From the NCBI GenBank assembly GCA_937961455.1, contig CALGNN010000161.1, forward strand, positions 1 to 42,524: 42,524 bases of DNA, given 5' to 3'. Origin of the DNA: an uncultured Saprospiraceae bacterium (lineage in GTDB: Bacteria > Bacteroidota > Bacteroidia > Chitinophagales > Saprospiraceae). Numbering within the stretch: the stretch's first letter is position 1; each line of letters starts with the position of its first letter. This document shows, one piece after another, positions 25,703 through 34,803 of the stretch. Under the pieces are notes generated by a model, which did not search any database, was not told the DNA's origin, and saw only the letters and a program-made list of their open reading frames with translations. A program made the translations under genes and the position numbers.

Positions 25703-26956
25703 ATGGCCGAAGTAATAAGAATGCCCAGATTAAGTGATACCATGGAAGAAGGTAATATTGTGGCATGGATGAAGAAAGTTGGAGACCAAGTTTCGCCGGG
25801 TGATATTTTAGCTGAAGTTGAAACTGATAAAGCGACAATGGATTTAGAGAGCTTTGAAGAAGGCTATTTGTTGCATATTGGTATTCCTTCTGGTCCTGTT
25901 CCAGTTGATGCAGTGATTGCAGTAATTGGCGATAAAGGTGAAGATTTTCAAGCACTACTAGATGCTGCAGCATCGGCTCCAAGTGCAGAAGCTGAGAAAG
26001 AAACTGCTGAACCAGTAGAAGCTCAGCCTGTAGCTGTTGCATCATCAGATTCAAATGAACAATCCCACAGTACTGCTAATACAACTGATACGCATATTAA
26101 AGCTTCACCTTTAGCAAAGAAAATGGCGGCAGATGCGGGAGTAGAAATAGCCTTATTAACAGGTACTGGAGAACAAGGTAGAATTGTAAAGAAAGATGTA
26201 GAATTATTTTTGAAAAATGGGCCAGCCACATCAAAGTCTTCTACACCTAGTGCAGTAATCACACCTGCTAGTAACATAAGCTATGGTGATAAGCCTGTAA
26301 GCCAAATGAGAAAGGTGATTGCCAAGAGACTGGCAGAAAGTAAATTTACTGCCCCACACTTTTACCTCACCATTGAAATTGACATGAATAATACCTGGGC
26401 ATCGAGAAAACAACTCAATGATGCTGCAGGAGTCAAAATTTCTTTCAATGATATCATCCTTAAAGCTTGTGCGGCAGCTCTAAGAAAACACCCTGCAGTC
26501 AATTCTTCATGGATGGATACCAGTATCAGATATAATGAAGAAATAAACATAGGCGTGGCCGTTGCTGTTGAAGACGGACTTATGGTTCCTGTAATCAAAA
26601 ATGCCGACCAAAAAAGCTTGACCTATATCAATACTGAGGTTAAAGAATTGGCTGGATTAGCAAGAGATAGAAGATTGAGTCCTGATCAAATGAGTGGCAA
26701 TACTTTTACCATTTCGAACTTAGGGATGTTTGGGATAGAAGAATTTACTGCTATCATAAATCCACCAGATTCTTGCATTTTGGCAGTCGGAGGTATTCAA
26801 GATAAAGCGGTTGTTCACAATGGCGAAATCGTAGCAAGAAAACGAATGAAAGTCACTTTATCATGCGATCATCGTGTTGTAGACGGTGCTACTGGATCTC
26901 AATTTCTTCAAACACTAAAGTTAATGATAGAAAATCCTGTTGGGATTATGCTCTAA
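25703..26956 (+). CDS. Pyruvate dehydrogenase E2: dihydrolipoyllysine-residue acetyltransferase
   Basis: 417 aa. One N-terminal lipoyl domain (about 3-78) with the lipoylated Lys43 in ETDKATMD, an Ala/Glu-rich linker (about 88-128), a peripheral subunit-binding domain (about 132-168, SPLAKKMA to GRIVKKDVE), a second linker, and a catalytic domain (about 190-417) with His390 and Asp394 in DHRVVDG. It transfers the acetyl group from lipoyl to CoA in the pyruvate dehydrogenase core. Many Bacteroidota E2 proteins have two lipoyl domains; this one has one. No E1 or E3 gene is adjacent. The branched-chain or 2-oxoglutarate versions are alternatives, but the lipoyl and catalytic motifs fit pyruvate best. 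Its stop is 7 bases from the convergent beta-helix gene. Confidence 0.9.
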   Translation: MAEVIRMPRLSDTMEEGNIVAWMKKVGDQVSPGDILAEVETDKATMDLESFEEGYLLHIGIPSGPVPVDAVIAVIGDKGEDFQALLDAAASAPSAEAEKETAEPVEAQPVAVASSDSNEQSHSTANTTDTHIKASPLAKKMAADAGVEIALLTGTGEQGRIVKKDVELFLKNGPATSKSSTPSAVITPASNISYGDKPVSQMRKVIAKRLAESKFTAPHFYLTIEIDMNNTWASRKQLNDAAGVKISFNDIILKACAAALRKHPAVNSSWMDTSIRYNEEINIGVAVAVEDGLMVPVIKNADQKSLTYINTEVKELAGLARDRRLSPDQMSGNTFTISNLGMFGIEEFTAIINPPDSCILAVGGIQDKAVVHNGEIVARKRMKVTLSCDHRVVDGATGSQFLQTLKLMIENPVGIML

Positions 26957-26963
26957 GGCCAGA

Positions 26964-28583
26964 TTACAACTTTATTATTTTTTCAAGTTTTAAATTGCCA
27001 AAGGTTTTGTGTTGAATCCTCACAAAGTACATGCCACTGGGCAGGTCATTCAAAATGATGGTTTGAACACTCCCATTGGTATCTAAGTTTTGAAACACAT
27101 TACCATTCATATCCAGAATGTCTAGATGATATTCACTTAATAATCCTTTAATGGTAAATTCGCCTATTACTGGATTTGGGAATAAAACTACTTCATTTAT
27201 AGTATTAACCACATCGGCATTTGAACTAAGTGATACATATTCAAAACATCCAAGATCAACTTGTGTACCTTGAGGTCTACTCGTCCCATTTAAATCAAAA
27301 GCTGGAGCTCCTACATGGTCTCCTGAATCGATCAATGTGCTATTTTCTTTGAGTTGAAAATCATTGCTTGTATAAGATTGAAAATGTAGATCGTATTCTA
27401 AGTAGTCCATGAGTTCCGCATTGTGACTCTCTGTGGCATCCACTATAATTCTGTTGGAGATATTGTTTTTTACAGTACATCCTGTACTTGGTGTCCCATT
27501 CTTATGATCAGTGATTCTTATCCAAATGGGACCTGGTGTAATGTCTGGTGTGGGATCAATTACCGTATTATTTATAATAGTGCAATCATTGGCTCCATAT
27601 AGACTAATCCCATGATAATGATCGGTAATAATGAGATTATTTTCAATGACCCAATTATTATAAAAACCATCAAAACATCCAATTCCTTGTAGAGGACCTC
27701 TAAGAGGCTGATTTGGATCCTCATAGTTTAAAATAATATTTGATCTGATGACATTGTAATCCCAACTTCCATCTCCTATCACAAAAGATTGTATCCCATC
27801 ATCGTGGTTGTCATCAACATTGTAGCAATTTTTAATAATATTAGATTCAATCAGACTGCGAGATCCATTCATTCGCATTCCGTCTCCCGAAAAATTAATA
27901 ATCTCATTATTTATAGCAGTGAGATCGCTGGCCAACAGTGATATTCCGTGTATCACATTTTCCAATTTATTATTTAAAATTTGACAACTATCCCCAACCA
28001 CATAAATTCCTGAACTTGCCTTGCTTATCCAATCTTCTGCTAATGTCCAAGGAATAGAAGTGCTATATATATGACTGTTAGCAAGGCGCATTTTTGAACT
28101 GGGTCCGTGGTGTCCGTGCGATTCAAAATAGACTAAGCGATAGTTGATATAACTAGCGTAAGGCTCTGAACTAACCGTGATACTATCAAAGTTCCAATTG
28201 GAACAAGATTGCATTCTAAGTGCCATTAATATGGGAGTATGGCCAGGCTCAGCCATAATTGTAATATTTGCACTGTTATGATAGTTCCTGGCGAATATAT
28301 TTCCATGCAGTCCTGAACGCAGGTATAGTGTATCGCCTGATTTTATCGGAGCGCCTACATTGAATGGAATCAATTGGCTGATGAGGGGATCATAAGGCAA
28401 AGGACTAAACTTTTGACTTTCTATGAATCCATTTTCGAAAACTTCTTCAAGAGTACTCCATGGAGCATTGATAGATCCATCATTATTGATATCTCCGACA
28501 ATAGGATCTATGTAAAAAATAGAAGCCTGAACACTTATGACATAAAAGAGAAGAGAACAAATGAGAATTGGGATCTTTTGCAT
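26964..28583 (-). CDS. Secreted right-handed parallel beta-helix protein with T9SS type A sorting domain
   Basis: 539 aa. Signal peptide at 1-20 (MQKIPILICSLLFYVISVQA). Residues about 22-450 are built from short beta-helix coils with Asn/Ile ladders (for example NIIKNCYNVD, NNLIITDHYHGISLYGAND), as in pectate-lyase-like and NosD-like proteins. Residues about 460-539 form a T9SS sorting domain (EVVLFPNPVIGEFTI and a final LKLEKIIKL). Export would be by Sec to the periplasm and then PorU/PorV-dependent surface attachment. No catalytic residues can be assigned, so polysaccharide binding or lysis is a guess. It starts 47 bases after the ompA-gene terminator. Confidence 0.87.
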   Translation of the reverse strand: MQKIPILICSLLFYVISVQASIFYIDPIVGDINNDGSINAPWSTLEEVFENGFIESQKFSPLPYDPLISQLIPFNVGAPIKSGDTLYLRSGLHGNIFARNYHNSANITIMAEPGHTPILMALRMQSCSNWNFDSITVSSEPYASYINYRLVYFESHGHHGPSSKMRLANSHIYSTSIPWTLAEDWISKASSGIYVVGDSCQILNNKLENVIHGISLLASDLTAINNEIINFSGDGMRMNGSRSLIESNIIKNCYNVDDNHDDGIQSFVIGDGSWDYNVIRSNIILNYEDPNQPLRGPLQGIGCFDGFYNNWVIENNLIITDHYHGISLYGANDCTIINNTVIDPTPDITPGPIWIRITDHKNGTPSTGCTVKNNISNRIIVDATESHNAELMDYLEYDLHFQSYTSNDFQLKENSTLIDSGDHVGAPAFDLNGTSRPQGTQVDLGCFEYVSLSSNADVVNTINEVVLFPNPVIGEFTIKGLLSEYHLDILDMNGNVFQNLDTNGSVQTIILNDLPSGMYFVRIQHKTFGNLKLEKIIKL

Positions 28584-28630
28584 GGATTAATAAGGTTGAA
28601 TACAAAAGAGGTGAACTTAAAAGTAATAAA

Positions 28631-28662
28631 AAAGGCTTATTCGCGATGAATAAGCCTTTTTT
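28631..28662 (-). terminator. Intrinsic terminator after the OmpA-family gene
   Basis: AAAGGCTTATTC (28631-28642) pairs perfectly with GAATAAGCCTTT (28648-28659) around a five-base loop. The minus strand continues from the stem with further T residues (TTTTTTATT), and it lies just past the OmpA-family stop. Confidence 0.85.
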
Positions 28663-28685
28663 ATTATTGTAAATTAAATTGTCAA

Positions 28686-30500
28686 TTAGTAGCCAGAACT
28701 CGTGTTACCTGAATACTTAGGACCAGGTCTTGAAGAACAAGGAGTGTTTTTACCAACTTGCTTTCCTGATGGAAGTCCCATGTTTATTTCTGATCCGTCA
28801 CAGACTTTAAATTCAACTCTACGGTTCATGTATTGTTGCATTTCTTTTTGCTTCGAAATGTTATGGTGATCAGGAAGACCTGCAACTAACGGCGAATCTT
28901 CACCACCATACATTAATTTAAATCTGTCTCTAGGAATATTATATGCTGTTACGATATAATCAATTGCTGCTTTCGCACGATTATAAGATAATACTCTATT
29001 GTAATCATTAGGCATTCTAACATCTGTATGTCCAACTGCTGATACGCATAGGTAAGGATGTGATTTCATCACAGTTGCAACATGGTGCAATTGAGGATAA
29101 AATTCAGGCTTAATGTAGTACTTATCTAGATCAAAGTGAATCATAGGCAAGTACCAATCCGTAGCAGCTGCAGTTGTAACTGTTGTTCCTCCTTTTGGAG
29201 CATGCTGCTTAATTAAGCTAATGATTTTTGGCTCATCAACCTCAGCAACTACTGGAGGATCTTCAGGTATAACTGCTACACAGTTTACGATTTCATATCC
29301 TGGAGGTGAGTATGGCTCAGCATCTTCACAATCAGGGCATCCGTCTCCGTCGCTATCTAGAATAACTCCTCTTGTATCAACAGGACATGGTGTTGGACAA
29401 CCACCTTTTGTATTCATTTCCATATCAACCATATCAATTACACCATCGCAATCTGCATCCGTAACTTCAAATTTTGGACGTGACTTTAATGTAGCAATAT
29501 CATTTAAGGCTCCATCAAGAGGATTCAACCAGTACAATGGCTCTGTCTTCTCATCAAAGTTTCCTAAGTTGATAGCTAATCTAACATTGGTATAGTGTGG
29601 TACATCCACATTGTTAGTTTGATCAAATCTTGTTCTATTCCAATATCCGTCCATATAGTCGTTATCACTAACCATAACCATATGCTCTAAACCGATATTG
29701 ATTCTTTTGTTTAATTTTCTCATTACACCAACTCCACCGTGGAATTGAGTAAGGAAGTTCGTTTCATCTCCAAGTCTGAAGATTCCATCCTTTTGATATC
29801 CTTTCGTCTCATATACGCCATCGTATAATTGTCTAAGTTTATCTTTGATCTCTCTTCTGTCATTTTGTTTGTTGATATCCAATCCTGAAATGGCAGCTCT
29901 AGTATTGTAAATATTACCAGAACCATCAACAAGGTCAAGATTAGCTGTCCAGGTATAAAAACCTGCGCCCAAAATCACATTGAAATTCCACTTATTTCTT
30001 TCTCTGTGAAATAAGATGTTTCCAATATTAGCAACACCTTGAATCGCACCACCGATATAATCAGTTTGGTGATTTCTATTGAAACTAACATCGTCATTGT
30101 TATAAAGTGCTCCTACTGTTCCATTTTGGGATAATGGTCCCCACAAACTACGCTGCGGATCTAAACCAGTGGCTTTTCCATAAAACCCATCTAATCGAAC
30201 AGAAAAAATGTAATTGATTGCTTTTCTAAGGTGTACACCAACTCCAAAACCTCCAGGAAGTGTTCTATCCACATCACCGTCAATAAACATATGACCAGCG
30301 TGTAAACCTAATTCCCAAACATTTTTAGGCTTAGCGGAATAACGATATTGACCCATTCTCCATCTTTTATTTTGATCTTCATCAATGGTCATCTCGTCTG
30401 TAATGATCGGAGTTCTGAACGCATCATCATCTTCTTGTGCATTCATAGTAAAAACTCCAAGAATCATTATAACTGCTAAAAATAAAATTCTCTTTGTCAT
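28686..30500 (-). CDS. OmpA-family outer-membrane protein with barrel-like N-terminus and TSP3-type linker
   Basis: 604 aa. Signal peptide 1-21 (ends MNAQ). Residues about 40-335 have alternating strands like an eight-or-more-stranded barrel. Residues about 345-400 hold calcium-binding thrombospondin type 3-like Asp repeats (DADCDGVIDMVD, DSDGDGCPDCEDAE) with paired cysteines. Residues about 450-570 are an OmpA peptidoglycan-binding domain with HFDLDKYYIKPE, VGHTDVRMP and a terminal NRRVEFKVC. It would tether the outer membrane to the wall. OmpA proteins of this type often accompany PorP/SprF partners in T9SS, and a porP-like gene lies 4 kb away; the link is inference. Confidence 0.87.
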   Translation of the reverse strand: MTKRILFLAVIMILGVFTMNAQEDDDAFRTPIITDEMTIDEDQNKRWRMGQYRYSAKPKNVWELGLHAGHMFIDGDVDRTLPGGFGVGVHLRKAINYIFSVRLDGFYGKATGLDPQRSLWGPLSQNGTVGALYNNDDVSFNRNHQTDYIGGAIQGVANIGNILFHRERNKWNFNVILGAGFYTWTANLDLVDGSGNIYNTRAAISGLDINKQNDRREIKDKLRQLYDGVYETKGYQKDGIFRLGDETNFLTQFHGGVGVMRKLNKRINIGLEHMVMVSDNDYMDGYWNRTRFDQTNNVDVPHYTNVRLAINLGNFDEKTEPLYWLNPLDGALNDIATLKSRPKFEVTDADCDGVIDMVDMEMNTKGGCPTPCPVDTRGVILDSDGDGCPDCEDAEPYSPPGYEIVNCVAVIPEDPPVVAEVDEPKIISLIKQHAPKGGTTVTTAAATDWYLPMIHFDLDKYYIKPEFYPQLHHVATVMKSHPYLCVSAVGHTDVRMPNDYNRVLSYNRAKAAIDYIVTAYNIPRDRFKLMYGGEDSPLVAGLPDHHNISKQKEMQQYMNRRVEFKVCDGSEINMGLPSGKQVGKNTPCSSRPGPKYSGNTSSGY

Positions 30501-30758
30501 GGTAAATAATTGAATTTTTCTTGACTAATTTAACTTATAATAAATGTAAAAATATCTTTTTTTAAGATTGATTCAAATCTTAAACAAATAAAATTCTGAA
30601 TATTTCTTAATATTCAAACCTTTACGATTTATTGCTTTATGTTGGTTTAGAATGGTAGGTTGACGGAATCGAATTATTAGACGCATAACATAAACTAGAA
30701 AACAGTAAATTAGTGGCGTCTGAATACAAATTTAACACTTTTTTGGTAAATATTTCAC

Positions 30759-31796
30759 ATGTTAGAAAATTGGTTACAACCATCTGATAAACAGGATTTT
30801 ATATTCGAAAATTACCAACTTGGTAGTAATATAGTCCAATATTTTAGTGAATTTCCTTTTCTTGATAAGACGAAAATAGCTTTAATAGGTACTAGAAAAA
30901 GCATTGCCTCACAAATTAAATATGAGCTCTTTACCTTGAGTAATGTCTTCGAAGATGACTTTATTGCAGATATTGGGTACCTTAGGAATTCTGGCAGTTC
31001 ATTCACTACAAATCTTATAAAAGAGCTAAATAACAGTAAAATCATCCCAATATTCTATGATTTAGAAAATGATGATCACCTCGGTATTAAAGCAATTAAT
31101 AGCATTGGACAAGAATTTTCTATAGCCCAATTTGAAAGTAGCGTAAATGAATCTTCTCATGCTTTCGCATTCGACAAAACCTATGATCATTTAAAAACTT
31201 TAAAGCTTTTAGGATATCAGACACATTTAACTGATCCTGGCGTTATTGAGGATTTGACCAATCATAAACACTTTCCTATTAGATTAGGGAGACTAAAAGA
31301 AAATATTGCAGAAGTCGAACCCTGGATAAGAAATGTCCATCAATGTAATATTGACTTATCTTGCATCAGGTTTTCAGATTGTGCTGCGCAGAAAAATCCT
31401 CCTATAAGTGGTTTGAGTGCAGATGAGATTACACAAATATGCCGTTATCTAGGATTTAATCAGCACTTAAAAGTCTTGAGTTTTTCAGGATTTCAAGGAA
31501 AGCTAGATAAAAGCAATCACACATCAAAATTACTCGCTCAAATGATATGGTATTTTGCAGCGGGAGTAAATGCTCGGCTTTCACAAATTGGAGATACAAG
31601 CGAAAGTTTAACGGAATATCATATGAATCTTAAAGATCATCAAATGAGTTTAATTTTCTTTAAGGGAGAGCAAACTGGAAGATGGTGGTTTAGTTTTGAA
31701 AATGAAGATGAGCAAATCCCATGTTCTTATTCTGATTACGAAGAAGCCAGTAAACAAGTTTTGTCCGAAAGGATCAAGAAACACCTCTTTTTATAA
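30759..31796 (+). CDS. Degenerate arginase/formimidoylglutamase-fold protein (probable non-enzyme)
   Basis: 345 aa. The second half carries the signature of the Bacteroidota formimidoylglutamase-like family: RLGRLKENIAEVEPWIRN (175-192), ICRYLGF (227-233) and LLAQMIWYFAAGVNARL (258-274). The manganese-binding motifs of true ureohydrolases are lost: IIPIFYDLENDDH (95-107) replaces the strand with GGDHS, no DAHxD is found, and SxDxDxxDP is reduced to NIDLSCIRFSD with Asp199 kept but Ser201 in place of the second Asp. Hydrolase activity is therefore unlikely. It is co-located with murF, gldJ, porP, porU and porV, which hints at an envelope or T9SS-linked role, but no function is known to me. No signal peptide. 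Confidence 0.75.
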   Translation: MLENWLQPSDKQDFIFENYQLGSNIVQYFSEFPFLDKTKIALIGTRKSIASQIKYELFTLSNVFEDDFIADIGYLRNSGSSFTTNLIKELNNSKIIPIFYDLENDDHLGIKAINSIGQEFSIAQFESSVNESSHAFAFDKTYDHLKTLKLLGYQTHLTDPGVIEDLTNHKHFPIRLGRLKENIAEVEPWIRNVHQCNIDLSCIRFSDCAAQKNPPISGLSADEITQICRYLGFNQHLKVLSFSGFQGKLDKSNHTSKLLAQMIWYFAAGVNARLSQIGDTSESLTEYHMNLKDHQMSLIFFKGEQTGRWWFSFENEDEQIPCSYSDYEEASKQVLSERIKKHLFL

Positions 31797-31802
31797 ACCT
31801 TA

Positions 31803-33110
31803 TTACAGACTACCTAACACATTTTCTAGCGCATTAGATCTTGAACCTTTTATTAGGATGCTTGAATTTTGGAAACCTTCACTTTCAATATGTTTGCATA
31901 AAGATTCGATTGTTTTAAATTTATTATAAGAACTAAGACAATCAATCTGCTCATATTCTTGGCCATAAAGTATCACCTGCTCCCAGTCATATTTACTAAC
32001 AAAATTTAAAAGACTTTGATGCTCAGATACACTGAAGTCTCCTAGCTCTTTCATTGCGCCTAAGATCAAAACCTTTTTTGGATTTTCATCACTTAAGATG
32101 GTTTGGATGGCTTCAATCATACTGCTAGGATTGGCATTATAAGCATCTAAAAAAATCTTATTCGAATTCTTGCGAATTAATTGAGATCGCATCATTTCAG
32201 GCACATAAGATTCTATTGCCATTTTTATGTCTTCTATGGGAACATCAAAATATTTTCCAATTGCAATTGCAGTAATAAGATTTTCATAATTATATGCTCC
32301 TACCAATTTTGATCTAATGATGGTTTGGCTTTCTTCTTCAATGCAAGTGCAAAAAGAAGCCTGTTCCTCTTTTACTTGTCTAAATCGATATTTTATGTCA
32401 CCTTCATCATCTCCATAGTGTAATTGTCTTTTGACTCCTTTTGCCAGCTCAGCAAGGTCCTTTTCATTGGCATTTATGAAAGCAAGGCCATCATTATTCA
32501 ACAAATGCTTGTAGATTTCAGACTTGGCTTTTTTCACACCCTCAAAACTGCCAAATCCTTCCAAATGAGCTTTTCCAACATTTGTAATGAGGCCGATATC
32601 AGGATTTGCCCAATTACAATATCCTTCTATTTCTTTCAGGTGGTTTGCGCCCATTTCTATTATGGCAAGTTCTGTATCCTTTTTAATAGTCAATAAAGTA
32701 AGTGGGACTCCAATGTGGTTATTAAGATTGCCCTTTGTAGCTATACATTTGTATTTCTTTGAAAGGACAGCATGGATCAATTCTTTAGTGGTAGTTTTGC
32801 CATTACTTCCGGTTAATGCTAATACTTGAGCATTTTGTTTATGCCGGTATACCTTACTTAAATTTTGTAAAAACGATAACACGTCTTCCACTAAGATAGA
32901 ACTAGCATCAGATAAGATGTCATTATTTGTTTCATCTACTACTACTAAAGATGCTCCATTTTCTAGAGCGCTTATTGCGAAATCATTTCCATTGAATGTG
33001 GGGCCTTTTAAAGCAAAATAAATGTCCCCTGGAGCGATCTTTCTACTGTCAGTAGATATCTCAGCACCTTCTTCTATCATTTTCACCAGCCTTTCAATAG
33101 CATTATCCAT
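31803..33110 (-). CDS. murF: UDP-N-acetylmuramoyl-tripeptide--D-alanyl-D-alanine ligase MurF
   Basis: Adds D-Ala-D-Ala to the UDP-MurNAc tripeptide, the last cytoplasmic peptidoglycan precursor step. 435 aa from the ATG at 33108-33110; the longer TTG-started frame to 33137 is rejected because its extra codons are simply the T-run and stem of a terminator. The N-terminal substrate domain has TDSRKIAPGDIYFALKG. The central ATP domain has the Mur P-loop TGSNGKTTTK (100-109) and NHIGVPLTLL. The C-terminal domain has LDAYNANPSSM and ILGAMKELGDFS. murF next to gldJ is a conserved pairing in gliding Bacteroidota as I recall. Its stop is 6 bases from the convergent arginase-fold gene. Confidence 0.95.
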   Translation of the reverse strand: MDNAIERLVKMIEEGAEISTDSRKIAPGDIYFALKGPTFNGNDFAISALENGASLVVVDETNNDILSDASSILVEDVLSFLQNLSKVYRHKQNAQVLALTGSNGKTTTKELIHAVLSKKYKCIATKGNLNNHIGVPLTLLTIKKDTELAIIEMGANHLKEIEGYCNWANPDIGLITNVGKAHLEGFGSFEGVKKAKSEIYKHLLNNDGLAFINANEKDLAELAKGVKRQLHYGDDEGDIKYRFRQVKEEQASFCTCIEEESQTIIRSKLVGAYNYENLITAIAIGKYFDVPIEDIKMAIESYVPEMMRSQLIRKNSNKIFLDAYNANPSSMIEAIQTILSDENPKKVLILGAMKELGDFSVSEHQSLLNFVSKYDWEQVILYGQEYEQIDCLSSYNKFKTIESLCKHIESEGFQNSSILIKGSRSNALENVLGSL

Positions 33111-33118
33111 AGACAATA

Positions 33119-33158
33119 ATAAAAAAAGCCCATACAATTCGTAGACTGTATGGGCTTT
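33119..33158 (-). terminator. Intrinsic terminator between gldJ and murF
   Basis: A perfect 12-pair stem, AAAGCCCATACA (33125-33136) against TGTATGGGCTTT (33147-33158) with a ten-base loop, then a run of seven T on the minus strand. The murF start codon is 11 bases past the T-run, so murF needs read-through or a promoter overlapping this stem. Confidence 0.85.
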
Positions 33159-33177
33159 GATTTTTTAAAATTCGGTA

Positions 33178-34734
33178 TTATTTACCGTATTTTCTTTGTT
33201 TTCTTTTTTTCGTTCCAAAGTTCAATCCTCCAGAATCATCGTTTCCAGCTGAACTACCAGTTCTCGTCATAGCACATCTAAAACCTAGGGTTCTATCTGA
33301 AGTATATTGATTTCTATATCTTCTTGTTCCAGGAGATAACCAATAAAGTCTATCTGCCCATGATCCGCCTTTTATGACTCTTGATTCATCATTGATTAAT
33401 GTATGAACACCATACTCATAGGTAATGAACTCATCATCTCCATCTTCATAAGCAACAACATCACCTCTTTTATAGTTTTCTCTGTTCATTACTGTTGAAT
33501 CAACTACTTCTTGATATCTCAATCTTCCTAAGCTATCTTTCTCAACAAGTTGACCATTTTCATCTCTAACTTTTTCAACAAATTTAGATCCTCTATACGG
33601 ATTAAGGTCATGATTTTCTACATCTCTTAATGTTGAACTAGTCATAGGTCTATATACATCTTGAACCCACTCGTTAACATTACCCGCCATATTATATAAA
33701 CCAAAATCATTTGGCCAATACTCATCCACTGGTGCTGTAATGTGCGCATTATCGTTTAGCTTACCTGCCATACCCATATAATCTCCTCTTCCTCTCTTGT
33801 AGTTAGCCAACATTTGACCTTGGTACTTATTTCTCTTTTTGTATCTAGCTGTGTTACCATTCCAAGGATAAATTCTTCTATCAGTATAAAGCTCATCTTT
33901 TTCAGATGCATGATTTCCTTGTAATGCTAAAGCTGCATATTCCCACTCAGCCTCAGTCGGCAGTCTATAAGAAGGTAATAATATACCATCACTGAATGAA
34001 ACTGCCTTTCCTTCTGCTGCTGCCTCTGCTGCAGCATCGGTTGCATCTGTTTCACCATCTCCACCTTTTTTATTCTTCTTAGGAGCTTTGGTATCAGCCC
34101 TAACTGAAGGCTTATATTGACCTGCAAGGTATGCTTCAGTGTTAAAATTATCAGAATCTCTCTGATCTGGATTAGGGTTTATTAGACCTTTCTCAATCAG
34201 AAGCATCTCATTGACACGATCAGTTCTCCACTTGGAATATTCTCCAGCTTGAACCCAATTTACCCCAACTACAGGATAGTCGTTGTATGCTGCATGTCTG
34301 AAGTATGTTTCAACAAATGGTTCATTATAAGCAAGCTCTTCTCTCCATACTAATGTATCAGGAAGGGCGTCAATTTTAGTTTGCGGGTAAGTTTCACCCC
34401 ATACTCTTTGAATCCAATAAAGATATTCTCTGTACTGGTGGTTTGTCACCTCAGTCTCATCCATATAGAATGAAGAAACTGTAACTCTTCTAGGTTCGTT
34501 GTTCCATTCATAGGTAACATCTTGATCGACCGTACCCATCATAAATGTACCACCTTGAATTAAAACTAGATTAGGACCATTTTCTTGTCCCATATAATCT
34601 ACTTTGGTATAGCCACCCCACTCTTCATCATTGAACTTCCAACCAGTAGCATCAGATCGCTCAGCTTGTTTGCATGATGCAAACAATAATGCAACAATTG
34701 CAATAGAGCCTAACGTATTGAGAAATTTATTCAT
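33178..34734 (-). CDS. gldJ: Gliding motility / T9SS-associated lipoprotein GldJ
   Basis: 518 aa. Lipoprotein signal ending LLFASC with Cys21. The rest is a formylglycine-generating-enzyme-like (SUMF1) fold: GGTFMMGTVD (61-70), NNEPRRVTVSSFYMDETEVTN (about 78-98), YPVVGVNWVQA (153-163), LPTEAEWEYAA (258-268), NMAGNVNEWVQD and a final VIKGGSWADR to GFRCAMTR. The fold is structural in GldJ. Residues about 216-244 form a low-complexity Lys/Gly/Asp/Ala segment interrupting the fold. GldJ stabilises other Gld proteins in the motility/secretion complex of Flavobacterium. Next to porU/porV and murF as in other gliders; gliding itself cannot be inferred. Confidence 0.92.
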   Translation of the reverse strand: MNKFLNTLGSIAIVALLFASCKQAERSDATGWKFNDEEWGGYTKVDYMGQENGPNLVLIQGGTFMMGTVDQDVTYEWNNEPRRVTVSSFYMDETEVTNHQYREYLYWIQRVWGETYPQTKIDALPDTLVWREELAYNEPFVETYFRHAAYNDYPVVGVNWVQAGEYSKWRTDRVNEMLLIEKGLINPNPDQRDSDNFNTEAYLAGQYKPSVRADTKAPKKNKKGGDGETDATDAAAEAAAEGKAVSFSDGILLPSYRLPTEAEWEYAALALQGNHASEKDELYTDRRIYPWNGNTARYKKRNKYQGQMLANYKRGRGDYMGMAGKLNDNAHITAPVDEYWPNDFGLYNMAGNVNEWVQDVYRPMTSSTLRDVENHDLNPYRGSKFVEKVRDENGQLVEKDSLGRLRYQEVVDSTVMNRENYKRGDVVAYEDGDDEFITYEYGVHTLINDESRVIKGGSWADRLYWLSPGTRRYRNQYTSDRTLGFRCAMTRTGSSAGNDDSGGLNFGTKKRKQRKYGK

Positions 34735-34761
34735 CTTTTACAAAAATTTTTAGAAAGCATG

Positions 34762-34769
34762 CAAATATA
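34762..34769 (-). promoter_or_regulatory. Candidate -7 element for gldJ
   Basis: The minus strand reads TATATTTG, an exact TAnnTTTG match 27 bases before the gldJ ATG. A TTG lies upstream, but the 14-base spacing is shorter than usual. It lies in the 69-base gap between porP and gldJ, so gldJ may be transcribed partly on its own. Confidence 0.35.
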
Positions 34770-34803
34770 ATACAAAATATAAACAATTGGGGAGTTCTTT
34801 TAT

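Noticed and set aside
30501-30758. 258-base gap between the divergent OmpA-family and arginase-fold genes
   Set aside because: I looked for an RNA gene or small frame and found only AT-rich sequence with imperfect TAnnTTTG-like boxes, none good enough to annotate.
33111-33137. Nine-residue N-terminal extension of MurF from a TTG
   Set aside because: The codons are the terminator stem end and T-run; MDNAIERL at 33110 is the natural start.
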